Below, in pieces: positions 1 through 5,826 of a stretch of DNA of 5,826 nt. The stretch covers positions 123,926-129,751 of the forward strand of contig DCOH01000033.1 in NCBI GenBank assembly GCA_002322865.1, in the 5' to 3' direction. The DNA comes from Sphingobacterium sp. UBA1575. Lineage in GTDB: Bacteria > Bacteroidota > Bacteroidia > Sphingobacteriales > Sphingobacteriaceae. How positions within the stretch are numbered: the stretch's first letter is position 1; the number at the start of each line of letters is the position of its first letter. The notes under the pieces were generated by a model. The model saw nothing but the letters and a program-made list of their open reading frames with translations, was not told the origin of the DNA and searched no databases. A program made the translations under genes and the position numbers.

Positions 1-525
1 TTTTTCGCCTCTCAATTCTAGGTTCCAGGCCTTCACCTGAATTTCAATCAAATTTTTATCCCTGGTTTCCAATTGCTCAAAAGAACTATGGAAGGCGTTC
101 AACGTTGGGGATTTGATGATGATCTTGGAGGAGAAAAAATGTATGGGTTTGTGTTCTGTATCCGTCACATTGCTGAAGGCAACCAAACGGTAGTCTCCGG
201 GGACTAAAGAATCGGGAATGGTCAGACTTCCAGGGCATATTTTATTGGCCATTAAGTAATACCGCTTCACACTAAAGGAGATGCTATCTTCGCGTAATAA
301 TCCAACTGCTAAAAGATCGGGTGATAGGGTATCTGTCAACTCTTTGGTGTTTAACAGATAGGAGGAAAACCAAATGATTTCTCCAGGCGTGTATATATTC
401 TTATCCGTAATCACATAAAGGATTTCTTTAGGAGTTTCCTGGGCATTGAGCGGATGTAAAAAAGGAAGGAGAATAATTTGAAAAAGTAAATAAATGGTTC
501 TCTTCCAATTCATGGACGTATTCAT
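1..525 (-). CDS. Secreted MG2-domain (macroglobulin-like) protein, N-terminal part, cut by window edge
   Basis: This reading frame is open from an ATG at 525 (reverse strand) to the left edge, giving 175 residues with no stop; the C-terminus lies outside. An in-frame TAA nine bases upstream makes 525 the first possible start; a second Met at 513 (residue 5) is an alternative that also gives a good signal peptide. Residues 5-28 form a Sec signal (W-K-R, then a hydrophobic run, then L-N-A) with probable cleavage before Gln29. Residues 36-59 hold a strand starting L-Y-V-I-T-D-K-N-I-Y and continuing T-P-G-E-I-I-W-F, the characteristic start of MG2 domains. Later segments such as P-G-D-Y-R-L-V (about residues 110-116) fit the same fold. 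In Bacteroidota such proteins are commonly 800-1000 residues, often with carboxypeptidase-like or TonB-plug-like domains further on; that is family knowledge, not visible here. Its role is unknown. It is divergently transcribed from the operon to the right. Confidence 0.8.
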   Translation of the reverse strand, partial: MNTSMNWKRTIYLLFQIILLPFLHPLNAQETPKEILYVITDKNIYTPGEIIWFSSYLLNTKELTDTLSPDLLAVGLLREDSISFSVKRYYLMANKICPGSLTIPDSLVPGDYRLVAFSNVTDTEHKPIHFFSSKIIIKSPTLNAFHSSFEQLETRDKNLIEIQVKAWNLELRGEK

Positions 526-550
526 ATTAAGTTAATGATCGGTTAGCGAG

Positions 551-558
551 CAAAATTG
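551..558 (-). promoter_or_regulatory. Weak candidate -7 element for the MG2-protein gene
   Basis: Read on the minus strand this is CAATTTTG, a 7-of-8 match to the Bacteroidota -7 consensus TAnnTTTG, about 26 bases upstream of the start at 525. I see no convincing TTTG at the expected upstream spacing, so it is only a suggestion. Confidence 0.2.
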
Positions 559-566
559 TAATCAAT

Positions 567-576
567 TTTACGTAAA
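567..576. repeat. 10-bp perfect palindrome in divergent intergenic region
   Basis: TTTACGTAAA is its own reverse complement. It lies in the 182-base region between the divergent MG2-protein gene and the HD–PycTM operon, just upstream (on the minus strand) of the weak -7 candidate for the left gene. A regulator half-site pair is conceivable, but in such AT-rich DNA a 10-bp palindrome can arise by chance. No second copy was noticed. Confidence 0.3.
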
Positions 577-586
577 TTAATTAAAT

Positions 587-600
587 TAAAGACTTCTTTA
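587..600. repeat. Small inverted repeat, 6-bp arms
   Basis: TAAAGA and TCTTTA flank a two-base CT centre. It is too short and AT-rich to be a terminator. It lies about 50-60 bases upstream of the candidate promoter for the plus-strand operon and could be an operator, or chance. Confidence 0.25.
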
Positions 601-647
601 CCAATAATAAATCTTCGAATACCTTTTGTATGTCATATTTTAGTCTT

Positions 648-681
648 TTTGACTTTTTTAAGTTATTTGTCAGTAATATTG
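648..681 (+). promoter_or_regulatory. Candidate Bacteroidota sigma-ABfr-type promoter for the four-gene operon
   Basis: TTTG at 648-651 and TAATATTG at 674-681 resemble the Bacteroidota -33 (TTTG) and -7 (TAnnTTTG, here 7 of 8) elements. The spacer is 22 bases, slightly longer than the usual 19-21. Transcription would start near 688, leaving a leader of about 20 bases before the ATG at 708. The leader is AT-rich without a Shine-Dalgarno site, as is common in this phylum. Downstream gaps are too short for other obvious promoters, so this is the best candidate for the whole operon. Confidence 0.35.
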
Positions 682-707
682 TAAAATTTTTTTAAAAGTT
701 GTTTTAA

Positions 708-1874
708 ATGGAATTAACCCCATTGCTTCCGCAAATAAAAACTTATTTAGAGGAACATATAAAAAACGGATCCTGTGGTTATTGTTTTCATAATTTTCAG
801 CACACCCAAGATGTGGTAGAAGCGGTTGAGGAATTAGCGAAATATTATGAATTAAACGATCAGGATCGATTTATTGTACTTGCTGCGGCATATTTTCATG
901 ATATCGGATATGAATCTGCTGGTTCGGAGGGTCATGAAGCTAGAAGTTCGGAAATAGCCCAAGATTTTCTAACAACGCATGGCGTTTCTAGCGAAATAAT
1001 TGAACAAGTAAAGGGTTGTATTTTGGCAACTAAAATGCCTCAAGCGCCAAGAAACCTGTTGGAACAGATCGTTTGTGATGCTGATCTATTCCATTTAGGG
1101 AAACTATCATTTGATGAGCGAAATAAACTCATGTTGCAGGAAGCTGAGCAATTAAAGGGGGAGAAAATAGATAAGGACATTTGGCGTAAGCAGACCATTG
1201 AACTCCTTCAGAAACATGTTTACCACACCAAATATGCGCAAGAACAATTGGCGCAAGGTAAAAGGGATAATCTACAGGGATTATTGAAAAAACAGAAAAA
1301 AAATCTGGAGAAGCAAGAAGCTGCATTGGAAGCTGAGCGATTGAAAAAGCCAGAGCGGGGTATTGAAACCATGTTCCGGATTACTTCCGCGAATAGCCAA
1401 AGATTGAGTGATATGGCAGATAACAAATCCAATATCCTGTTGACTGTAAATTCCATCATTCTATCCATCATTGTAGCTGTTCTGGTAAAAGCATTGGATA
1501 ATAATCCGCACCTGATCATTCCCACCGTCGTTTTAATGAGCTGTTCTGTGATCACGATGGTACTGGCCATATTAGCTACCATTCCAAAAATACCAAACGG
1601 AAAATACCAACCCGAAGATGTGAAGAACAAATCCGTGAACCTATTATTCTTTGGTAATTTCTATAAGACATCCTTTAAGGATTATGAAGAGGCCATGAAG
1701 AAAGCTATGGATGATAAGGAATTCTTATATGGGATGTTGACCAAGGATGTACACTCCCAAGGGGTAGTGCTAGGAAGAAAATATCGTCTATTGAGGTATG
1801 CCTATGGCGTTTTTATGTTCGGTTTGATTTTATCAGTTATTGCCTTTAGCATCGCTATTTTTATTACTAAATAA
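708..1874 (+). CDS. HD-domain phosphohydrolase fused to a C-terminal Pycsar-effector (PycTM/DUF5706-type) membrane domain
   Basis: The start is fixed: a TAA stop abuts the ATG in frame, and no other Met occurs before residue 110. Residues about 8-185 form an HD metal-dependent phosphohydrolase: F-H-N-F-Q-H at 27-32 (like the YHNxxH of cyclic-nucleotide phosphodiesterases), H-D at 64-65, conserved G-H-E at 75-77, and D-A-D at 124-126. The metal ligands therefore look intact. Residues 189-216 are a Lys/Glu-rich, probably coiled-coil linker. The C-terminal part begins with A-N-S-Q-R-L-S-D-M-A-D-N-K-S (228-241), matching the conserved N/R/AD-K pattern that I recall for PycTM effectors. It has transmembrane segments at about 243-263, 269-292 and 365-386, with a soluble stretch at 294-363. 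In Pycsar defence, PycTM proteins are membrane effectors triggered by cCMP or cUMP. Here the fused HD domain might hydrolyse or sense such a nucleotide. No cyclase is visible in the window. It heads the operon. The fold assignments are fairly firm; the biological role and substrate are inference. Confidence 0.85.
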   Translation: MELTPLLPQIKTYLEEHIKNGSCGYCFHNFQHTQDVVEAVEELAKYYELNDQDRFIVLAAAYFHDIGYESAGSEGHEARSSEIAQDFLTTHGVSSEIIEQVKGCILATKMPQAPRNLLEQIVCDADLFHLGKLSFDERNKLMLQEAEQLKGEKIDKDIWRKQTIELLQKHVYHTKYAQEQLAQGKRDNLQGLLKKQKKNLEKQEAALEAERLKKPERGIETMFRITSANSQRLSDMADNKSNILLTVNSIILSIIVAVLVKALDNNPHLIIPTVVLMSCSVITMVLAILATIPKIPNGKYQPEDVKNKSVNLLFFGNFYKTSFKDYEEAMKKAMDDKEFLYGMLTKDVHSQGVVLGRKYRLLRYAYGVFMFGLILSVIAFSIAIFITK

Positions 1875-1877
1875 GGA
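1873..1877 (+). promoter_or_regulatory. Shine-Dalgarno-like AAGGA deciding the lipoprotein start
   Basis: AAGGA overlaps the stop codon of the HD–PycTM gene and lies four bases before the ATG at 1882. It supports that start over the in-frame ATG at 1840, which lies inside the upstream gene and would put 14 extra residues in front of a perfect lipoprotein signal. The spacing is short, so the site may be weak. Confidence 0.4.
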
Positions 1878-1881
1878 TAAA

Positions 1882-2748
1882 ATGAAATTATTTTTAAGTC
1901 TGATCGTAGGATTAGGATTAATCTCCTGTCAAAGCCAATCTGCTGGAAAAGTAGATTCCATATCTGAAAAAGAAAACAACAAAAATGAGCAACAGGATAC
2001 CCTTGCCTATGAGCGCGTGTATACATTGCCTTCAGAATTGGATGAAATATCAGGAATAACCTTCCTGCCCGGAAATTTGGAAATTATTTATGCCGTTCAG
2101 GATGAAGAGGGAATCTTATACGCCTATTCGCTTAGCCAAGCTGAAATTATTGGGCAGTATAAGTTTGCTGGAAAGGGCGATTTTGAGGAAGTAGCAACCG
2201 ACGGAGAATTCTTCTATGTGCTAGAAAGTAAGGGAACTATCTACAGTTTTCCTGTAGATCTCAAGGATACCGAAAATAAAGTCCAGATCCATAAAGGTCT
2301 TTTGGAAAAAGGGGAATATGAATCCATGGCCTATGACCCTCAAGAGGAAAGCTTAATGGTTGTTTGTAAGGAATGTAAACAGGATAAAGGAAGTCCGCAA
2401 CTGACCGCTTATCGTCTTTCTATATTGGAAAATGGAAATTTAAGCCGTAAAAACAATACTATCATTTCCCTTGAAGGGGTTACTGCGGCCAATGGAAAAC
2501 CTATGAAGAGTTTGAAACCTTCAGGCTTAGTTAAAAATAATCTACAAAAAAAGTGGTTCCTACTATCTTCGATCGACAAAAATATCCTCATTTTGGATGC
2601 CGAATTCAAACCCATGGAGACCATCTTTTTAGCTAAAAATCAGTTTCAACAACCTGAAGGAATAACCTTCGATGCACAACAGAAGATGTATATCAGTAGC
2701 GAAAAAAACAATGCTGATCATGCATTGCTCTTTCAATTCAAGAATTAA
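1882..2748 (+). CDS. Lipoprotein of the SdiA-regulated / phytase-like beta-propeller type
   Basis: From the ATG at 1882 the product has 288 residues. Residues 1-16 are a lipoprotein signal peptide ending L-I-S-C, so Cys16 should be lipidated after signal peptidase II cleavage. The residues after it (Q-S-Q-S) lack the acidic run typical of Bacteroidota surface-export signals, which favours the periplasmic face. A polar tether follows (about 17-45), then a repeated-strand domain: L-D-E-I-S-G-I-T-F (53-61), Y-A-V-Q-D-E-E-G (70-77), G-D-F-E-E-V-A (99-105), E-Y-E-S-M-A (145-150) and Q-P-E-G-I-T-F-D (257-264). The recurring acidic residue before a small-residue strand (EISGI, FEEVA, YESMA, PEGIT) is the signature I associate with SdiA-regulated (YjiK-like) and esterase-like-phytase propellers. 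A C-K-E-C pair sits at 162-165. It starts 7 bases after the upstream gene and ends 3 bases before the phosphatase gene, so it is probably co-expressed with both. No catalytic activity can be assigned; a binding or phosphate-ester role is inference. Confidence 0.72.
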   Translation: MKLFLSLIVGLGLISCQSQSAGKVDSISEKENNKNEQQDTLAYERVYTLPSELDEISGITFLPGNLEIIYAVQDEEGILYAYSLSQAEIIGQYKFAGKGDFEEVATDGEFFYVLESKGTIYSFPVDLKDTENKVQIHKGLLEKGEYESMAYDPQEESLMVVCKECKQDKGSPQLTAYRLSILENGNLSRKNNTIISLEGVTAANGKPMKSLKPSGLVKNNLQKKWFLLSSIDKNILILDAEFKPMETIFLAKNQFQQPEGITFDAQQKMYISSEKNNADHALLFQFKN

Positions 2749-2751
2749 TAG

Positions 2752-3831
2752 ATGAGACCATTTTTTGTTTTTATTTTAAGCTTTTTTCTAGGACTTGTAC
2801 AAGCCCAGGAAATAGAAAGGCGCATGATTATTTTTGGGGATGCTGGAGAAATCAACGCCACGCAGCAACTCCTAATCCAAAAAGCACAGGACCTTGTTTT
2901 GAAAGATAAAACCCATGCTTTTTTCGTGGGCGACAATATCTATCCGGATGGAATGGCATTGGAGGATAAGGATAAAGAAAAAACTGAAAATATTCTAAAG
3001 AGCCAGTTTGAAGACTTTCGTAAAGCCGGTGTGCCGGTTTATTTTTTGGCAGGTAATCATGATTGGGACCATTCCGGTAAACTTGGTTTGGAAAAAGTAA
3101 AAGCCCAAGCCCATTACCTCGCACAATTCCAGGATAGAGATCTGAAGTTTGTACCACAAGCAGGTACTTTAGGGCCTGAACCCATACAGCTTGCAAAAGA
3201 TGTAATAGCCATTACCTTTGATAGCGAATATTGGCTGTTCCCACAGCATGGTAAGGATATAAAACAGGATAAAGAAGATTTTATCGAAGAATTGAATGCA
3301 ATTCTGGAAAAAAACCATGACAAAACCATACTGATTTTTTCCCATCATCCCATGAAATCCTACGGCGAACATAGTCTGAAATACAACTGGAAAGATCATC
3401 TTTTTCCACTTACCAGGCTCTGGAAACCCTTATACATCCCCTTGCCAGCAGTAGGTTCTTTATATCCTTTGGTAAGATCAACAGCTTTTAAATCTGCTGA
3501 AGATCTGAAACATCCATTATATAAGGAAATGATAGCGAAGATGACGGCCACCGTTGCAGATCATCCTAACGTGCTTTTTGTGGCAGGACATGACCATGGA
3601 TTGCAATATATCGAAACTGCAACATTGAAACAGGTGGTTAGCGGTTCTGGAGCAAAGCATTCCAGCATTCAACCTTCCAAAAATCTGATGTATAGCTACG
3701 AAGACCAAGGATTCTGCGTCATCGATTATTTGGATGATCGTAATCTGCTATTATCCTTTTATGTCTTAGATGGTCAAAACTCACTGATCAATGCTTTTAA
3801 ATTAACGATAAAGCATCAGGCAGTGAAATAA
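2752..3831 (+). CDS. Exported metallophosphoesterase, purple-acid-phosphatase / TRAP-like
   Basis: The protein has 359 residues with a Sec signal at 1-18 (hydrophobic run ending V-Q-A, cleavage before Gln19), so it should act in the periplasm or outside the cell. All five metallophosphoesterase blocks are present in order: G-D-A-G (29-32), G-D-N-I-Y (60-64), G-N-H-D (101-104), F-S-H-H-P (196-200) and G-H-D-H (279-282). The Tyr in block two and the GDxG/GDxxY pattern point to the purple acid phosphatase branch, close in layout and length to mammalian tartrate-resistant acid phosphatase, rather than to generic calcineurin-like enzymes. Such enzymes cleave phosphomonoesters using a dinuclear Fe/metal centre. 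Between blocks four and five lies an insert (about 205-255) rich in Trp, Pro and hydrophobics, possibly a substrate lid or membrane-facing loop. I recall Bacteroidota relatives with a C-terminal outer-membrane barrel; this one ends after the phosphatase domain. It starts 3 bases after the lipoprotein gene with no clear ribosome-binding site. The true substrate is unknown. Confidence 0.85.
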   Translation: MRPFFVFILSFFLGLVQAQEIERRMIIFGDAGEINATQQLLIQKAQDLVLKDKTHAFFVGDNIYPDGMALEDKDKEKTENILKSQFEDFRKAGVPVYFLAGNHDWDHSGKLGLEKVKAQAHYLAQFQDRDLKFVPQAGTLGPEPIQLAKDVIAITFDSEYWLFPQHGKDIKQDKEDFIEELNAILEKNHDKTILIFSHHPMKSYGEHSLKYNWKDHLFPLTRLWKPLYIPLPAVGSLYPLVRSTAFKSAEDLKHPLYKEMIAKMTATVADHPNVLFVAGHDHGLQYIETATLKQVVSGSGAKHSSIQPSKNLMYSYEDQGFCVIDYLDDRNLLLSFYVLDGQNSLINAFKLTIKHQAVK

Positions 3832-3853
3832 TATTCGACCAAACCAATAAAAT

Positions 3854-5826
3854 ATGTTACTACACAAAGCTCATATCGATAATAACTTCCTTCAAAACGG
3901 AGAATTTGAGGAAAATATATCCTTGTGGCCATTCCTTAAATACCTTCAGAACAAGCTTGAAACGGGTGAATCCAGCACCTTGCTCACCCAATTTGCTAAA
4001 GAAATGATCCAGCGCAAAATGGAAGTTTTCGGTGATCTGCAAGTTGATAACCTGAAGCACTACCAAGACGTGTTCGAGGTTATCTATCATTTGGCAAAAG
4101 GCATTCCTTCAGGTGATCAGGTGAATTGGGCATTGGGATATCCCATTCCAGATCGCGTATTCTGTGGAACGGAACCATTTTACGAATTGATACATCACGA
4201 TTTTAGCCGAATTTCCCCGCCAGAAACACAGCATTTTCTGGAATTGGAATTCATCAATAAAAGATTGTTGTTGTTGATCCTGGAACGGTTTTATGATGTT
4301 CCTGCTTTAACAAATAGAGACCGATACGTTAAAAAGGATGTAGAATTCAACCGATATTATGAATTGGATCTAGATTTTACGTTCGTCCATATTAAACCGA
4401 TTGGAATACTTCCAGAGCTTGACCTCCGTTCCTTAAAAGGGAAAGATAATATCGAATTTAAGGATATAGAACCCATCATCCAACGGTTTGACCTGCGAAA
4501 TTTCTTGTTTGAAGGATTTACTATTCTAACGTTTCAAGATTGCCAAGAGTCTTACATGTTTGAACAGCTCCAGGATCTGGTCAATAACATCAGTATCCAA
4601 ACCGGTAAAGACGGACTGGCAAGACTCAATGCAATTTTAGGCGATATCATGGCATTTAAAGGTGTAAAATCTTCTTTTTACCCGATTTTAAAGCTGAATG
4701 ATATACCCATTTTATCTCCTGACCTCGCTAAAAACTCCATATTATTCCACCAGGATGTTTTTTACAGCGAGGAGGCGCAGAATGGAGAGCTCTTAGCTTA
4801 TTTGGATAAACCTACGATTCTGGCATTTGGAGTTGCCGATAATCTAGATTCGGAACCTTCAAAATTGCTAGAGCCAATTAAAAACACAGGGCTACATTCT
4901 TATGTCTGTTTTCCCTTGTTCCAACAAGGTAAACTGGTTGCAATCATGGAGTTGTATAGTTTTGATGGGGTACAGTTAAATCGGAAAATGCTGGTTCAAA
5001 TCAGAAATTATTATGGGTTATTAACACAATTAGCAAATAATATCCTTTCGGGCTTCAAATCAGCATTAAATGATATCATTCTTCACCAATATACGGCTTT
5101 ACAACCCGCAGTAGAATGGAAATTTAATCAAGTAGCAGCTGCCTATATGGGTGACCTGATGGATCAGGTAAAACATCCGGTGTTGGAAAAAATTGTTTTT
5201 CCGCATGTTTATCCTTTTTACGCTGCGGTAGATGTGAAAGATTCCAGTATCCTTCGAAACAAATCCTATCAGAGCGATATCCTTTTGCGAGTCGATTATG
5301 TTAAAAAACTCATCGCCAGACTTCAGGAAACAGATCCTACACGTTTAAATAAAAAGTTTTTGGATCGATTTGCGGAGGTGCAACAATGGACAAGTGAATA
5401 TTATTTGGACAATTATCTTTTGGATATTCTTGCCTTTTTCCAGGAAGATATTCCTTTTTTTCTGGATAGCGTAGGAGCATCAGAAAAGGATCTTAAACTG
5501 CCTTTGATGGCTTGCCGGCAAAAGCTGAAGTATTCGTATGAGGATGTGCATTCCAGTAATGGTGCTTTTGAGCGTTCTCTTCAGAAAATAAATCAGTTGC
5601 TGAAAAGTGAAATGGACCATTTCAACCAAAGGATCCAAGCCATTATCCCTTCATATTTTGAAACCTTTCGTACAGATGGCATCGAGTATGATCTATATGT
5701 GGGGCAATCCATTGCTCCAAGAATGGATTTCAAACCCAGTATGTTGAAAAGAATAAAGATGGAACAGATTGCCAACATAGCCAGGATAGGCCAATTGGCT
5801 GCTCGCATGAAGCATGATCTTCCTAT
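3854..5826 (+). CDS. GAF-domain protein, N-terminal 657 residues, cut by window edge
   Basis: The frame is open from ATG 3854 to the right edge. A TAA at 3848 in the same frame makes this the first possible start; there is no Shine-Dalgarno site. No signal peptide or membrane segment is seen, so the protein is cytoplasmic. Residues 1-230 are mostly helical and unassigned. About 240-395 resembles a GAF domain: a helix with R-L-N-A-I-L-G-D-I (near 257), then the strand pair H-S-Y-V-C-F-P-L-F (348-356) and G-K-L-V-A-I-M-E-L-Y-S (to about 370). Downstream, P-H-V-Y-P-F-Y-A-A-V-D-V-K-D-S-S followed by I-L-R-N (450-469) matches a motif I recall from long Bacteroidota GAF proteins of roughly 780-800 residues, so perhaps 130 residues are missing. 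GAF domains bind small ligands, including cyclic nucleotides in some families, but no ligand can be named here. It follows the phosphatase gene by 22 bases with no terminator between them, so it is probably in the same operon. No kinase or cyclase domain is visible in the part present. Confidence 0.75.
   Translation, partial: MLLHKAHIDNNFLQNGEFEENISLWPFLKYLQNKLETGESSTLLTQFAKEMIQRKMEVFGDLQVDNLKHYQDVFEVIYHLAKGIPSGDQVNWALGYPIPDRVFCGTEPFYELIHHDFSRISPPETQHFLELEFINKRLLLLILERFYDVPALTNRDRYVKKDVEFNRYYELDLDFTFVHIKPIGILPELDLRSLKGKDNIEFKDIEPIIQRFDLRNFLFEGFTILTFQDCQESYMFEQLQDLVNNISIQTGKDGLARLNAILGDIMAFKGVKSSFYPILKLNDIPILSPDLAKNSILFHQDVFYSEEAQNGELLAYLDKPTILAFGVADNLDSEPSKLLEPIKNTGLHSYVCFPLFQQGKLVAIMELYSFDGVQLNRKMLVQIRNYYGLLTQLANNILSGFKSALNDIILHQYTALQPAVEWKFNQVAAAYMGDLMDQVKHPVLEKIVFPHVYPFYAAVDVKDSSILRNKSYQSDILLRVDYVKKLIARLQETDPTRLNKKFLDRFAEVQQWTSEYYLDNYLLDILAFFQEDIPFFLDSVGASEKDLKLPLMACRQKLKYSYEDVHSSNGAFERSLQKINQLLKSEMDHFNQRIQAIIPSYFETFRTDGIEYDLYVGQSIAPRMDFKPSMLKRIKMEQIANIARIGQLAARMKHDLP

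Noticed and set aside
598..636. 12-codon minus-strand frame (ATG at 636, TAA at 600-598) upstream of the MG2 gene as a leader peptide
   Set aside because: Very short, no ribosome-binding site and no attenuator-like hairpin after it; expected by chance.
642..660. AGTC-TTTTT-GACT hairpin followed by a T run as a terminator
   Set aside because: The stem is only 4 bp and there is no upstream plus-strand gene to terminate; it overlaps the better-supported -33 candidate.
1220..1630. 136-codon minus-strand open frame inside the HD–PycTM gene
   Set aside because: It is antisense to a gene with strong domain motifs, and its hydrophobic, Phe/Ser-rich product looks like a shadow frame.
1840..1881. Longer lipoprotein start at ATG 1840
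   Set aside because: It overlaps the upstream gene by 35 bases and puts 14 residues before a complete lipoprotein signal; the ATG at 1882 has an AAGGA just upstream.
2852..3196. 114-codon minus-strand open frame inside the phosphatase gene
   Set aside because: It is antisense to the motif-bearing phosphatase; no recognisable domain.
708..5826. A complete Pycsar defence system
   Set aside because: No adenylate/guanylate-cyclase-type (PycC) domain is found in any gene visible in the window; only the effector-like domain is present.

Overview
The window looks like a chromosomal segment from a Bacteroidota bacterium, most likely in or near the Sphingobacteriaceae (Sphingobacterium/Pedobacter type). 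The evidence is indirect. The DNA is AT-rich, most starts lack a clear Shine-Dalgarno site, and signal peptides end in Ala-Gln. One lipoprotein has an L-I-S-C lipobox, and the protein families present (MG2-type secreted protein, HD–PycTM fusion, SdiA-regulated-type lipoprotein, long GAF protein) are ones I associate with this phylum. No species assignment is possible from the sequence alone.

Layout. Positions 1-525 (minus strand) hold the N-terminal 175 residues of a secreted MG2-domain protein that runs off the left edge. Positions 526-707 are a very AT-rich divergent intergenic region with a candidate Bacteroidota-type promoter towards the right and two small dyads. From 708 to the right edge, four tightly packed plus-strand genes follow with gaps of 7, 3 and 22 bases, so they probably form one operon. 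They are: (1) a 388-residue cytoplasmic HD phosphohydrolase fused through a charged linker to a C-terminal membrane domain of the Pycsar-effector (PycTM/DUF5706) type; (2) a 288-residue lipoprotein resembling the SdiA-regulated/phytase-like beta-propeller family; (3) a 359-residue exported metallophosphoesterase with a complete purple-acid-phosphatase motif set; (4) the first 657 residues of a GAF-domain protein that runs off the right edge.

How they may work together. Gene 1 joins a possible nucleotide-hydrolysing module to a membrane module that, in Pycsar anti-phage systems, responds to cyclic CMP/UMP. No pyrimidine cyclase is visible, so this is either a stand-alone relative of Pycsar effectors, possibly with another physiological role, or a system whose cyclase lies elsewhere. 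Genes 2 and 3 are both exported and nearly touch, which suggests a shared job at the envelope, perhaps in phosphate-ester handling. Gene 4 carries a ligand-sensing-type GAF domain. The operon may link small-molecule signalling with envelope phosphatase activity, but this is inference. The most interesting object is the HD–PycTM fusion. No RNA gene, insertion sequence, CRISPR array or clear terminator was seen.
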